Source: Falsiroseomonas sp051860665
GTDB lineage: Bacteria; Pseudomonadota; Alphaproteobacteria; Acetobacterales; Acetobacteraceae
Assembly (NCBI RefSeq): GCF_051860665.1
Contig: NZ_JBHYDM010000006.1
Span: 124,001-188,000, forward strand
Reading direction: 5' to 3'
Length of the DNA stretch: 64,000 nt
Shown one piece after another: positions 7,570 through 16,517 of the stretch. A program made the position numbers and the translations under genes. Within the stretch, counting starts at the first letter, position 1; every line of letters begins with the position of its first letter. The notes under the pieces were generated by a model. The model had not been told where the DNA came from, did no database searches, and was given only the letters and a program-made list of their open reading frames with translations.

Positions 7570-8811
7570 TCAATCGTCCTTCGGCGCCACCTGGTGGTGC
7601 AGCGCGACCTCTCGGCCCTCGCGGGCGGATTGCAGGATGGCGAGGCAGACCTCCAGCGTGGCCATGCCCCAGGCGCCGTCATGCAGCGGCGGAGTGCCAT
7701 CCAGCACGGCGGCACAAAGCTCGTCCAGCACTTCGCCACGCGGCACGGCGGGCAGCGGGGTTTTGCGAAGCAGGCGGGTGGCGTCGCCATGGATCTCCAC
7801 CCCCTGCGCGGTCAGGCGCAGATCGGCCCGATCACAGCTGGCGATCACCAGGCCGAACTGGTTGTGGAAGCGGGGCGGCTCGGCCGGCGGCGGGCCGGGC
7901 GGCTGGCCCGGCGCGCCATAGGTCCGCGTCAGCTTCAGCGCCGCCTCGGCCGCCGCATCCGGCACGCCGGCCAGGGCGGCGCGGGCGGCGCCGTGGCGGC
8001 TGGAATCCTTCGGCTGCCCCATCTCCCCCACCCAATCGAGGAAAACGTCGCTGTCGAAGCGGCCATAGCCGGAATAGGTCAGGCTGGCGGCGCAGCCATT
8101 TTCGAAGGTCAGGAAGGCGGTATAGGCCCCCTCCGTCGGCCGGGCCGGGTCCCAGGCGCCAGTCGCGGCGCGGACGGACCGCACCAGCCCGCCGCCGAGC
8201 AGCCGCACCACATCCACTTGGTGCGCCCCCTGGCTGAAGACCACGCCACCGCCCTGGGTGGTGTCCAGCTCCTCCGGCCGCCGCGGGCGATAGATAAAAT
8301 CGGTGTAGTTCAGCGCCGAGATCATCCGCACGGCGCCGAATTCGCCGCCCGCGATCATGCGCCGGGCGGCCTGCACTGGCCCATCCTGCCCATGGCTATG
8401 GCCCACCACCAGCCGCACCCCGGCGGCCCGGGCGCGCTCGACCATGGAGGCCGCCTCCGCCAGGGTCACGGCCAGCGGCTTCTCCACCAGCACATGCTTG
8501 CCCGCATCCGCCGCCCGCGCCACCTGCGCCGCGTGGAACTGGTGCGGGGTGGCGAGGTAGATCGCCTCCACCTGCGGGTCCTCGCAGAGCGCGCCGAAAT
8601 CGGCATGGGCCGAAGCGTCGAAATCCGCGGTGAAGCGGATGCGCGCCTCCGGCCGCGGATCGGCGCAGGCCACCAGCTGGATGCGGGGGTGATGCGCCAG
8701 GCTGGGCAGCATCAGCATGAAGGCCCGGCCGAGACCGGCGACCCCGAGCCGCAGCCGCCGCGGCCCCCTGGGCGGCCGCAGATCCAGCTCCGGCTCGGCC
8801 TCCCGCGTCAC
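7570..8811 (-). CDS. Gfo/Idh/MocA oxidoreductase, phthalate dihydrodiol dehydrogenase-like
   Basis: The 413-aa NAD(P)-dependent dehydrogenase has an N-terminal Rossmann fold (LGVAGLGRAFMLMLP near residues 22-36) and the family motif EKPLAV with the catalytic-region lysine, followed by the C-terminal alpha/beta substrate domain. In the 4,5-pathway for phthalate, a Gfo/Idh/MocA enzyme (Pht4/OphB type) oxidises the cis-4,5-dihydrodiol to 4,5-dihydroxyphthalate. The neighbouring reductase, oxygenase and decarboxylase make this role likely here. It overlaps the reductase gene upstream by four bases. A sugar or cyclitol dehydrogenase would be the alternative if the context is misleading. Confidence 0.78.
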   Translation of the reverse strand: MTREAEPELDLRPPRGPRRLRLGVAGLGRAFMLMLPSLAHHPRIQLVACADPRPEARIRFTADFDASAHADFGALCEDPQVEAIYLATPHQFHAAQVARAADAGKHVLVEKPLAVTLAEAASMVERARAAGVRLVVGHSHGQDGPVQAARRMIAGGEFGAVRMISALNYTDFIYRPRRPEELDTTQGGGVVFSQGAHQVDVVRLLGGGLVRSVRAATGAWDPARPTEGAYTAFLTFENGCAASLTYSGYGRFDSDVFLDWVGEMGQPKDSSRHGAARAALAGVPDAAAEAALKLTRTYGAPGQPPGPPPAEPPRFHNQFGLVIASCDRADLRLTAQGVEIHGDATRLLRKTPLPAVPRGEVLDELCAAVLDGTPPLHDGAWGMATLEVCLAILQSAREGREVALHHQVAPKDD

Positions 8812-9764
8812 AGGTCGAGCACCAGCGTGTCGCAGCCGGGCGCGGCGCGGGAGACGCAGGGCAGGATCGCCATGGCCTTTTCATGCTCCATCAGCACCAG
8901 GTCGCGGTGGTCCACCTGCCCCGAGACCAGCCCGGTGCGGCAGGATCCGCAGGTGCCGCTTTCGCAGGAGAATGGCACGGCATGGCCCGCGGCGTGCAGC
9001 GCCGCCAGAAGCGTCGTGCCTGCCGGCACGGCCAGTTCAACGCCCGATCGCGCCAGCCGCGCCGTGAAGGCCGCGTCGTCCGGGCGCTTCTGGCCGCTGC
9101 CGGCGGAAAAATCCTCGAAATGCACGGCGGCGGCCGACCAGTGGCCGGTCATGTCGCGCACCGCCTGCATCAGCCCGCGCGGCCCGCAGCAATGGATGTG
9201 CCGGCCCTTCGGCTGCTCCAGCAGCGGCCAGAGGTCGAAGGCGCGTGCTGCCTCGCCGCCATCGTGGTGGAGCGTCACCTTGCCACGGAAGGCGAGCAGT
9301 TCCTCCCGGAAGGCGGTCTGGGCGGCGGAGCGGGTGAGATAGACCAGCTTCCAGGGCGGCCCGCCCTCGGCCTCCAGATGGCGGATCATCGCCATGATGG
9401 GGGTGATGCCGATGCCGCCCGCGATGAACAGCCGCGAGACCGGCCTGCCGGCCAGGGCGAAATCGTTGCGCGGCGCCGAGCAGGGCAGCAGGTCGCCCGC
9501 CTTCACCTGGTCACAGAGCGCGAGGGACCCGCCCTGGCCGGCTGCATCCCGCTTCACCGCGATGGAATAGGTGGCGGTCTCGGCCGGGTCCGAGCAAAGG
9601 GAATAGCGCCGCTCCTGCCCCCCCGGCACGCGCACCCGCAGATGTGCCCCGGCGGTGAAGGGCGCCAGCGCGGCGCCCTCGGGATGGGCCAGCTCGAAGC
9701 CGAAGATGTCCTCCGCGATGGGGCTCGCGGCCAGGACTCGCAGATCGGTGAAGTGGTCGTCCAT
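8808..9764 (-). CDS. Phthalate dioxygenase reductase-type FMN/2Fe-2S oxidoreductase
   Basis: The 318-aa protein delivers electrons from NAD(P)H to a Rieske oxygenase. The order is flavin domain (RRYSLCSD, residues 52-59, the FMN-phosphate/isoalloxazine motif), NAD domain (GGIGITPIMAM and HCCGP), then a C-terminal plant-type ferredoxin with cysteines C267, C272, C275 and C303. This FMN-NAD-2Fe2S order is the hallmark of class IA reductases such as phthalate dioxygenase reductase and vanillate demethylase reductase. It is the first gene of the minus-strand operon, divergent from its presumed partner oxygenase, with the twin operators between them. Confidence 0.88.
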   Translation of the reverse strand: MDDHFTDLRVLAASPIAEDIFGFELAHPEGAALAPFTAGAHLRVRVPGGQERRYSLCSDPAETATYSIAVKRDAAGQGGSLALCDQVKAGDLLPCSAPRNDFALAGRPVSRLFIAGGIGITPIMAMIRHLEAEGGPPWKLVYLTRSAAQTAFREELLAFRGKVTLHHDGGEAARAFDLWPLLEQPKGRHIHCCGPRGLMQAVRDMTGHWSAAAVHFEDFSAGSGQKRPDDAAFTARLARSGVELAVPAGTTLLAALHAAGHAVPFSCESGTCGSCRTGLVSGQVDHRDLVLMEHEKAMAILPCVSRAAPGCDTLVLDL

Positions 9765-9790
9765 CCCGGCGGTACCTCCATGCCAAGATA

Positions 9791-9804
9791 CTTAGTGAGC
9801 TAAG
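9791..9804. promoter_or_regulatory. Operator palindrome 1 (probable MarR site)
   Basis: Perfect five-base arms, CTTAG-TGAG-CTAAG, in the 121-bp divergent region between reductase and oxygenase genes. A second copy differing by one central base lies 62 bp away centre to centre, close to six helical turns. The surrounding AT-rich stretch (ATACTTAG...CTAAGCAAAAA) stands out against the GC-rich genome. This copy sits 27 bases upstream of the reductase start. Binding by the MarR protein encoded at 6889-7383 is inferred. Confidence 0.65.
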
Positions 9805-9852
9805 CAAAAATGGGCAACCGCCGCTGGACAGTGCCGCGGCCAGGCCGCATAT

Positions 9853-9866
9853 CTTAGTGACCTAAG
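9853..9866. promoter_or_regulatory. Operator palindrome 2 (probable MarR site)
   Basis: Second copy, CTTAG-TGAC-CTAAG, ending 6 bases before the GGGAGGA ribosome-binding site of the oxygenase gene. It would block transcription or initiation of the oxygenase-decarboxylase operon when occupied. The paired arrangement allows one regulator to control both divergent operons together. Confidence 0.65.
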
Positions 9867-9885
9867 CATCTTGGGAGGAACCGCC

Positions 9886-11199
9886 ATGCTGACCCAGGAG
9901 GAGAACGAGCTGCTCTGCCGCGTCACCGGCGATGCGCCGATGGGCCGGCTGATGCGTGCCCACTGGCTTCCCGTCTGCCTCTCCGAGGAGGTGGAGGAGC
10001 CGGATGGCAAGCCGGTGCGCGTGCAGGTGCTGGGCGAGAAGCTGGTCGCCTTCCGCGACAGCGAGGGCCGGCTGGGCCTGGTGGCGGAGGCCTGCCCGCA
10101 TCGCAAGGCCTCGCTCTATTACGGCCGCAATGAGGAAGGCGGGCTGCGCTGCCTCTATCACGGCTGGAAGATCGACGTGGAGGGCAATGTCGTCGAGATG
10201 CCGAGCGAGCCGCCGGAGGCCTGCGCCGCCGCCCGCTTCAAGCATCCCAGCTACCCGGTGGAGGAGGCGGGCGGCTTCGTCTGGGCCTTCCTGGGCGACC
10301 GCGCGACCATGCCGGCTTTCGAGCCGCCGCCCTTCGCGCCGACCCCCGAAACCCGCGTCGCCATCGGCAAGACCATGGTGCCCTGCAACTGGGCGCAGAT
10401 CGTCGAGGGACAGATCGACAGCGCCCATTCCTCCTCGCTCCATTCCTCCGACATGGTCCCGGCCCGCGTCGGCCGGGCGGGGGCGAATGCGAAGAACTGG
10501 ACCCGGCCCTCGACCGACAAGGCGCCGCGGCTGCAGGTGCAGCTGACCTCCTACGGCTTCCGCTACGCCGCCATCCGCCGGCCGATCGCCAATGCGGCGA
10601 CGCATGACTATGTGCGCATCACCACCTTCGTCGCCCCCGTCACCTCCCTGATCCCGCCGAACGCCAGCTACAACGTGGCGCAGGTGACGGTGCCGATCGA
10701 TGATCACCACAGCTGGTTCTACTTCATGGCCTGGGGGGAGGGGCCGGACGTGCCCTCCACCGAGGACTGGCGCAAGTTCCTGGCGCTGCAGCCGGGCATC
10801 GACGTGGACGAGAACTGGCAGAAGAAGCGGGTGCGGGAGAATGACTACGGCCAGGACCGCCGCCTGATGGCGATGGGCAATTTCACCGGCATCAAGGGCA
10901 TCCCGGCGCAGGACATGGCGATGTGGGAAAGCATGGGCCCGATCGCCGACCGCACCACGGAACGCCTCGGCGCCAGCGACGTCGCCATCGTGCAATGGCG
11001 CCGCCTGATGATCGAGGCCGCGCGCGCGGTGGCGGAAGGCGCGCCGGCGCTCGGCCGGACGGAGCCGCGCGTGCCGCTGAAGGATATCTCCTCCTTCGAG
11101 GGCGTGGTGCCCAAGACCACGGACTGGCGCAGTTTCGGCACCACGGAGATGGAGCGCAGCCTTTTCGTCGACGCGCCGTCCCAGATCGCGGCGGAATAG
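9886..11199 (+). CDS. Rieske non-heme iron oxygenase, phthalate 4,5-dioxygenase-like
   Basis: The 437-aa oxygenase has an N-terminal Rieske 2Fe-2S domain with ligands C70, H72, C89 and H92 (CPH, CLYH). The C-terminal catalytic domain has mononuclear-iron ligands in DSAHSSSLHS (D178, H181, H186). Length and motif spacing match single-component (alpha-only) oxygenases of the phthalate dioxygenase group. The ATG at 9886 follows a strong GGGAGGA site at a spacing of 6; a TTG 15 bases upstream is in frame but lies on the ribosome-binding site. With the divergent reductase it should dihydroxylate a phthalate-like aromatic carboxylate. An aryl-ether or heterocycle substrate cannot be excluded. Confidence 0.85.
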   Translation: MLTQEENELLCRVTGDAPMGRLMRAHWLPVCLSEEVEEPDGKPVRVQVLGEKLVAFRDSEGRLGLVAEACPHRKASLYYGRNEEGGLRCLYHGWKIDVEGNVVEMPSEPPEACAAARFKHPSYPVEEAGGFVWAFLGDRATMPAFEPPPFAPTPETRVAIGKTMVPCNWAQIVEGQIDSAHSSSLHSSDMVPARVGRAGANAKNWTRPSTDKAPRLQVQLTSYGFRYAAIRRPIANAATHDYVRITTFVAPVTSLIPPNASYNVAQVTVPIDDHHSWFYFMAWGEGPDVPSTEDWRKFLALQPGIDVDENWQKKRVRENDYGQDRRLMAMGNFTGIKGIPAQDMAMWESMGPIADRTTERLGASDVAIVQWRRLMIEAARAVAEGAPALGRTEPRVPLKDISSFEGVVPKTTDWRSFGTTEMERSLFVDAPSQIAAE

Positions 11200-11202
11200 C
11201 GC

Positions 11203-12195
11203 GTGTCCAAACTGCAGCTTTCGGTGGCCATCGGCCCCTATGACCGCATGCGCCCGCTGGTGGATGGCGAGGTGCAGATCGATTCCGTCGATCCGCAATT
11301 CATGCTGCTGGAACCCGAGGAGATCTTCTTCCGCGCCTTCCGGCACGAGGCCTTCGACATCTGCGAATTGTCGCTGTCCTCCTACTCGGTGCGCGTCGCC
11401 AAGGGTGATTGCCCCTATGTCGCCGTGCCAGTCTTTCCCTCCCGCGCCTTCCGCCATACCTGCATCGTGGTGCGGAGGGATCGCGGGATCGACCGGCCGG
11501 AGGATCTGCGCGGCAAGCGCATCGGCATTCCGGAATACCAGCTGACCGCCAATGTCTGGGCGCGGGCGATCCTGGAGGAGGAGCACGGCGTGCGCCCCGC
11601 CGAGATCACCTGGGTGCGCGGCGGCTACGACACGCCGGGCCGCGTCGAGAAGATCTCCCTCAGCCTGCCGCCCGGCGTGGTGATCGAGAATGCGCCGGAG
11701 GGCGCCACCATCTCCGGCATGCTGGCGGCGGGGGAACTCGACGGCGTGATGGGGCCGCGCGCCCCCTCCTGCTTCGAAGGCGGCGACCCGAACATCGAAT
11801 GGCTCTTCCCGGACCCCACCGCCGCCGCCCAGGCCTGGTTTCGCAAGACCCGCATTTTTCCGGTGATGCATGTGCTGGGCATCCGGAAGACGCTCGTCGA
11901 GAAGCACCCCTGGCTGCCTGCCGCGGTCCAGAAGGCTTTCGAGAAATCCAAGGCGGTAGCCCTCGCGAAACTGGCGGACACCTCCGCCACCAAGGTTACG
12001 CTGCCCTTCGTCGAGGAAAGCCTGCGCGCGGCGAAGCGGCTGATGGGGGAGGATTTCTTCTCCTATGGCCTGGCCGCGAACCGGCACGTCTTCGAATGGT
12101 TCCTGCGCCACCACCATGCCCAGGGCCTGTCCAGCCGATTGCTGGCGCCGGAGGAGCTGTTCCATCCCAGCACGCTGGAGACCCACAAGATCTGA
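11203..12195 (+). CDS. 4,5-dihydroxyphthalate decarboxylase-like protein (Pht5/OphC family)
   Basis: The 330-aa protein begins with a GTG four bases after the oxygenase stop. Its sequence (AIGPYDRMRPLVDGEV near the N-terminus, then EEIFFRAFRHEAFDICELSLSSY) has the pattern of 4,5-dihydroxyphthalate decarboxylases. These share the periplasmic binding-protein fold of NMT1/ThiY proteins but are cytoplasmic enzymes. Consistent with that, there is no signal peptide. It would convert 4,5-dihydroxyphthalate to protocatechuate. The lack of signal peptide and the operon with the oxygenase argue against a transporter role. Protocatechuate ring-cleavage genes are not in the window. Confidence 0.8.
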   Translation: MSKLQLSVAIGPYDRMRPLVDGEVQIDSVDPQFMLLEPEEIFFRAFRHEAFDICELSLSSYSVRVAKGDCPYVAVPVFPSRAFRHTCIVVRRDRGIDRPEDLRGKRIGIPEYQLTANVWARAILEEEHGVRPAEITWVRGGYDTPGRVEKISLSLPPGVVIENAPEGATISGMLAAGELDGVMGPRAPSCFEGGDPNIEWLFPDPTAAAQAWFRKTRIFPVMHVLGIRKTLVEKHPWLPAAVQKAFEKSKAVALAKLADTSATKVTLPFVEESLRAAKRLMGEDFFSYGLAANRHVFEWFLRHHHAQGLSSRLLAPEELFHPSTLETHKI

Positions 12196-12202
12196 GCCGC
12201 GC

Positions 12203-13972
12203 TCACCCCAGCGGCCAGAAGAAGGCGATGGCCGGCACGCCCACGAGCACCACGGTGACGGAGAGCGGCAGGCCCAGCCGCCAGTAATCGCCGAAGCGAT
12301 AGCCGCCCGGCCCCATCACCAGCGTATTGCACTGGTGCCCGATGGGGGTGAGGAAGTCGCAGGCCGCGCCGATCGCCACCGCCATCAGGAAGGGATCGGG
12401 GCTGAGGCCGATCTGCTGTGCCAGGCTGGCGCCCACCGGCGCCATCACCAGCACCGTCGCGGCATTGTTCAGGAAGGGGGTGACCGCCATGGCGATCACC
12501 ATGATCAGCGCCAGCGCGGCCAGCGGTGGCAGCGCCTGCGCCGCGCCGGAGAGCCAGCCGGCCACCAGATCCGTGCCGCCGGTGGTGCGGATCGCCTCGC
12601 TCACCGGGATCAGCGCGGCCAGCAGCACCACCACGGGCCATTCCACCGTCTCATAGGCTTCTCGCATCGTCAGCGTGCGCAGCGCCAGCAGCAGCACGGC
12701 GGCGCCGAAGAAGGCGATGGCGACCGGCACCCAGTTCAGCGCCACCAGCGCCATGGCCACGGCCAGCACCAGCGGCGGCAGCCAGCCCCGACGGCTGCGG
12801 CCCAGCTGCACATTTCGCTCCGACAGCGGCAGCACGCGCAGCCCGCCCATGGCCTCCGCCATCAGCGTCGCCTCGCCGCGCAGGATCACCACATCGCCGG
12901 CGCGCAGCCGCAGGTCGCCCAGCTTCTCCGCGATCCGCTGGCCGCGGCGGCTGACGGCGATCAGGCTCAGCCCGCTGCGCCGGTGCAGGTCGAAGCCGGC
13001 GGCCGTCATGCCGACCAGCGGGCTTTCGCTGGTCACCACGCCTTCCACCACCTGGGCGGCATCCTCGGGTAGCTTCTGGCGCTCGCCTTCCAGCGTCAGG
13101 CCAGCGCGCGCCACGAAGGAATCGAGATCCTCAGCCTCGCCCTCCAGCAGTAGCCGGTCTTCCGCCTGCAGAAGGCGGCCCTGCACCGGTGCCAGCCGAT
13201 GCGCATCGGCGCGGATGATGGCGGCGATGCGCACCTCGCCCTCGCCCAGCGCCTCCAGCTCCGCCACCGTCTTTCCGGCATGGGCGCTGTCCTTCGGCAG
13301 GCGGGCCTCTGTGGTATACTGGTCGATGGTGAAGGCAGCGTCCTTCGAGCCGCCGCCCTTCTGGCCCTGCGGCAGCAGCCGCCAGCCCAGCGCCAGCACC
13401 ACCAGCCCTGCCGCGGCGATGCACAGCCCGACCGGTGCGAAGTCGAACATGCCGAAGGGCGTGCCCGTGATCTCCTGCCGCAACCGGGAGACGATGATAT
13501 TGGGCGAGGTGCCGACCAGCGTGACCAGCCCGCCGAGCAGCGCGGCGAAGGCCATCGGCATCAGCAGCGCGCTGGCCGGCGTGCCGGTGCGCCTGGCGAG
13601 CTGGAAGGCCACCGGCATCATGATGGCCAGGGCGCCGACATTCTTGGTGACCGCCGACAGCACCATGACCACCGCGGCCAGGATCGGCACCTGCACCGCG
13701 GGCCCGCCCTGCATCCAGGGCAGCAGCGGCCGCATGGCCGCCTCCACGGCCCCGGACCGCGCGACGGCCGCGCTGACCAGCAGCGCGCCGGCCACGATGA
13801 TCACCACATCATCGCTGAAGCCGGAGAAGGCCTTCTCCGCCGGCACCACGCCGGTCATCACCGCGGCGAAAAGCGACAGCAGCGCCACCAGGTCGTAGGG
13901 CAGCCGCCCGTGGATGAACAAGGCGATGGTGCCGCCCAGGATGGCGAAGGCAATGGCCTGGTCCGGCGTCAT
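12203..13972 (-). CDS. SLC13/DASS-family anion transporter with TrkA-C domains
   Basis: The 589-aa inner-membrane carrier has two transmembrane halves flanking a cytoplasmic insert of two RCK_C/TrkA-C domains (about residues 210-390). This layout is common in bacterial sulfate, dicarboxylate or other anion transporters of the SLC13-like group. Hydrophobic segments start immediately at the N-terminus (MTPDQAIAFAILGG), and the second half contains the serine-rich SNIIV-type motif TSPNIIVSR near residue 180. It ends 7 bases from the convergent decarboxylase gene. Given that neighbour it could import aromatic diacids, but sulfate or tellurite-type substrates are equally possible. Confidence 0.82.
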   Translation of the reverse strand: MTPDQAIAFAILGGTIALFIHGRLPYDLVALLSLFAAVMTGVVPAEKAFSGFSDDVVIIVAGALLVSAAVARSGAVEAAMRPLLPWMQGGPAVQVPILAAVVMVLSAVTKNVGALAIMMPVAFQLARRTGTPASALLMPMAFAALLGGLVTLVGTSPNIIVSRLRQEITGTPFGMFDFAPVGLCIAAAGLVVLALGWRLLPQGQKGGGSKDAAFTIDQYTTEARLPKDSAHAGKTVAELEALGEGEVRIAAIIRADAHRLAPVQGRLLQAEDRLLLEGEAEDLDSFVARAGLTLEGERQKLPEDAAQVVEGVVTSESPLVGMTAAGFDLHRRSGLSLIAVSRRGQRIAEKLGDLRLRAGDVVILRGEATLMAEAMGGLRVLPLSERNVQLGRSRRGWLPPLVLAVAMALVALNWVPVAIAFFGAAVLLLALRTLTMREAYETVEWPVVVLLAALIPVSEAIRTTGGTDLVAGWLSGAAQALPPLAALALIMVIAMAVTPFLNNAATVLVMAPVGASLAQQIGLSPDPFLMAVAIGAACDFLTPIGHQCNTLVMGPGGYRFGDYWRLGLPLSVTVVLVGVPAIAFFWPLG

Positions 13973-14054
13973 GAAGTCTCCCCCGGCGCCGATCGTGGCG
14001 CGCCGGGGCGCAACGAGTCCCGGTACCCGCGGGTTCCGCGGCCGCTGGCGCGGG

Positions 14055-15080
14055 TCAGCCCTGCTTGGCGAGCAGCCCTTCGTTGACGCAGGTCGGCCGG
14101 GCACCGGATCTGAGAAAATCCATCATGTACTGCATCGACAGCCGGCGGATGTCGCGGATGCTCGTGGTGCTGAAGAAGGCGGCATGGGGCGTCAGCATCA
14201 GCCGGTCGTCCAGCCAGGCCTCGCCCGCCGCCCAGGCGGCGATCAGCGGGTGGCTGCGATCCAGCGGCTCCGCCTCGAAGACATCAAGCCCGGCGCCGGA
14301 CAGCCGGTCGCTGCGCAGCGCCTCGTGCAGGGCGTCCAGGTCCAGGATGCCGCCGCGCGCGGTATTCACCAGCACGGCACCCGGCGGCAGCAGCGCCAGG
14401 CGTCGCGCATCCAGCAGCCCCTTCGTGCTCGCGTTCAAGGGCGCATGGATGCTGAGCACGTCGCTGCGCGCCAGCAGCGCCTCCGGCGTGGCGAAGCGCT
14501 CCCAGCCGAAGGCAAGCTGGTGCCCCACCGGCAGGTGCGGATCATGAAAGCCGACCTTCATGCCGAAACCCTGGAAGCGCAGCGCCGCCGCGGTGCCGAT
14601 GCGCCCGAGTCCCAGGATGCCCAGGCGCAACGACCCCAGCCGCCGCACCTGCTTCATCTGCCGCGCATCCCAGGCCGCATTGCCGCGCCGCAGCCGGCGG
14701 TCATAGCCCTGCAGCCCGCGCAGCAGGCCGAGCGCCAGGGCCACCGCATGATCCGCCACCTCTGTCGTGCCGTAATCCGGCGTGTTCAGCACCGGGATGC
14801 CGCGCGCGGCGGCGGCGGCGAGGTCGATATGGCCGAAGCCCACCCCGCCCTGCACGATCACGCGGCATCTGCCGAACAGGGCGATAGCCTCCGCCGGCAG
14901 CAGGTGCATGGAGCGGCAGTTCAGCACCGCATCGGCCGTGGCGTAATCCGCGGGATCTTCCAGCCGGCCGTGCACGGAACGTCGGAAAACAAGTTCCGCA
15001 TCCTCCCCGGCCAGGGCCAGTTCCAGATCGGGCGCATCCTCCCATTGCGGATCGATGACGAGGACGCGGGGACGGCTCAT
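14055..15080 (-). CDS. D-2-hydroxyacid dehydrogenase (CtBP-like)
   Basis: The 341-aa NAD-dependent enzyme has the D-isomer-specific 2-hydroxyacid dehydrogenase fold. Motifs include the NAD-binding LGILGLGRIGTAAALRF (about residues 152-168), the NTARGG loop with the catalytic arginine region, GLDVFEAEPL containing the conserved glutamate, and the histidine in TPHAAFFS. The hydrophobic-substrate CtBP subgroup is suggested by GTTEVADHAVALALGLLR. Its start overlaps the stop of the M20 amidohydrolase upstream by four bases. It probably reduces or oxidises a 2-oxo acid released by the amidohydrolases; the substrate is unknown. Confidence 0.87.
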   Translation of the reverse strand: MSRPRVLVIDPQWEDAPDLELALAGEDAELVFRRSVHGRLEDPADYATADAVLNCRSMHLLPAEAIALFGRCRVIVQGGVGFGHIDLAAAAARGIPVLNTPDYGTTEVADHAVALALGLLRGLQGYDRRLRRGNAAWDARQMKQVRRLGSLRLGILGLGRIGTAAALRFQGFGMKVGFHDPHLPVGHQLAFGWERFATPEALLARSDVLSIHAPLNASTKGLLDARRLALLPPGAVLVNTARGGILDLDALHEALRSDRLSGAGLDVFEAEPLDRSHPLIAAWAAGEAWLDDRLMLTPHAAFFSTTSIRDIRRLSMQYMMDFLRSGARPTCVNEGLLAKQG

Positions 15081-16501
15081 TCGGAGAGGGACATGCCGAG
15101 GGCCGGCTTCGCATCCGCGGGCAGGGGGCTGACATAAGGCCGGCCGCCGGTCCGCGCCGCATGGTCGGCCTTGGCCCTGGCGATCAGCTCAGGATTCTGC
15201 AGCGCATCCACCGCCGTGCCGGCCATCACCTTCGCCACATGCACCATGCCCGTATGCGCCGCCGGCGCCTTGCCCTGCGCCACCACCTGCCAGCTATGCC
15301 CCGGCGTGCCGATGGCATAGGTGGCGCCGCGCGCCTGCACCGTCGGCACCTTCCAGGAAACGTCGCCGACATCGGTGGAGCCGTTCATGCCGGCCCCCTT
15401 GGCGCCCAGCGGCACGATCAGCTCGCACAGCGACTTGCCGGTATCGGGCGTGACGCCCTGGCGGCGATAGCCGGAGAGGATGTCCTCCTCCGTCAGCGTC
15501 TTCTGGATCTCCGCCGCGAAGGCCTTGTCGGTATCGGTGAATTGCGGCGGGCCGAGGCGCTGGAAATTGTCGTACATCAGCTGCTCCAGCGGCGAATTGC
15601 CGAGCAGGTTGGAGACGGCCGAAATCACCTGGGTGGAGACCGTCGTCTCCGTCATCAGCGCGGCGCCATCGGCGATCTTTCGCACGCGGGTGACCAGGGC
15701 GTTCAATTCGAGCAGGTTCCGCGCGCGGATCAGGTAGCGGACCTTGGCCTGGGACTGCACGACATTGGGCGCGATGCCGCCGGCATTGAGATAGGCATAG
15801 TGGATGCGCGCATCGCTCGGCATGTGCTCGCGCATGTAGTTCACGCCGACATTCATCAGCTCGACCGCATCCAGCGCGGAGCGGCCCAGATGCGGCGAGG
15901 AGGCCGCATGCGCCGCGCGGCCGGTGAAGGAAAAATCGATGCGCGTATTGGCGAGCGAAATGGCGTCGTTCACGCCCGAAAAGCTGGCCGGATGCCAGGA
16001 GATGGCGATGTCCACATCGTCGAAGGCACCTTCGCGCACCATGAAGCCCTTGGCCGCGCCGCCTTCCTCCGCCGGGCAGCCATAGTAGCGCACCCGGCCG
16101 GGCAGGTTGTTGGCCTTGAGAAAATCCTTCACCGCCGCGGCGGCCAGCAGGCTGGCGGAGCCCAGCAGGTTGTGCCCGCAGCCATGGCCGGTGCCATCGC
16201 CCGGCAGCGGCCGGTGTTCCGCAACGCCGGCTTCCTGCGACAGGCCGGGCAGGGCATCGTATTCGCCCAGGATGGCAATGACGGGTCCGCCCTCACCGGC
16301 CTCGCCCATCACCGCGGTGGGGATCCCGGCGACGTCGCGGGTGATGGCAAAGCCCTCGGCCTCCAGCATCGCGATGTGCTCGGCCACGCTGCGATGCTCG
16401 TTGTAGCAGAGCTCCGGCATGCCCCAGATGCGGTCGCTGAGCGCGGCATAGGCCTCCTTGCGCTCGTCGACGCTGCGCCAGACCTCTTCGTCGTTCCGCA
16501 T
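15077..16501 (-). CDS. M20 family amidohydrolase, AbgB-like
   Basis: The 474-aa protein resembles p-aminobenzoyl-glutamate hydrolase subunit B and related M20D amidohydrolases. Metal and catalytic motifs: GEYDALPG, GHGCGHNLLG, GCPAEEGGAAKGF with the catalytic glutamate pair, and a histidine in ISWHPA. The dimerisation domain lies in the middle (about residues 195-310). The start at 16501 follows a GAAGGAAGAG ribosome-binding stretch; an upstream in-frame reading runs into the neighbouring gene's end. It follows another M20 gene by 16 bases, so the two likely act in the same pathway, cleaving an N-acyl or aminoacyl amide bond. Confidence 0.88.
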   Translation of the reverse strand: MRNDEEVWRSVDERKEAYAALSDRIWGMPELCYNEHRSVAEHIAMLEAEGFAITRDVAGIPTAVMGEAGEGGPVIAILGEYDALPGLSQEAGVAEHRPLPGDGTGHGCGHNLLGSASLLAAAAVKDFLKANNLPGRVRYYGCPAEEGGAAKGFMVREGAFDDVDIAISWHPASFSGVNDAISLANTRIDFSFTGRAAHAASSPHLGRSALDAVELMNVGVNYMREHMPSDARIHYAYLNAGGIAPNVVQSQAKVRYLIRARNLLELNALVTRVRKIADGAALMTETTVSTQVISAVSNLLGNSPLEQLMYDNFQRLGPPQFTDTDKAFAAEIQKTLTEEDILSGYRRQGVTPDTGKSLCELIVPLGAKGAGMNGSTDVGDVSWKVPTVQARGATYAIGTPGHSWQVVAQGKAPAAHTGMVHVAKVMAGTAVDALQNPELIARAKADHAARTGGRPYVSPLPADAKPALGMSLSE

Positions 16502-16517
16502 GGTCTCTTCCTTCCCT

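Noticed and set aside
9862..12186. Long minus-strand open frame opposite the oxygenase and decarboxylase genes
   Set aside because: It is His/Arg/Gly-rich with no recognisable domain and follows the GC3 bias of the real genes on the other strand.
11203..12195. Periplasmic binding protein of an ABC importer
   Set aside because: No signal peptide, and it is coupled to the Rieske oxygenase; the N-terminal pattern fits the decarboxylase branch of this fold.
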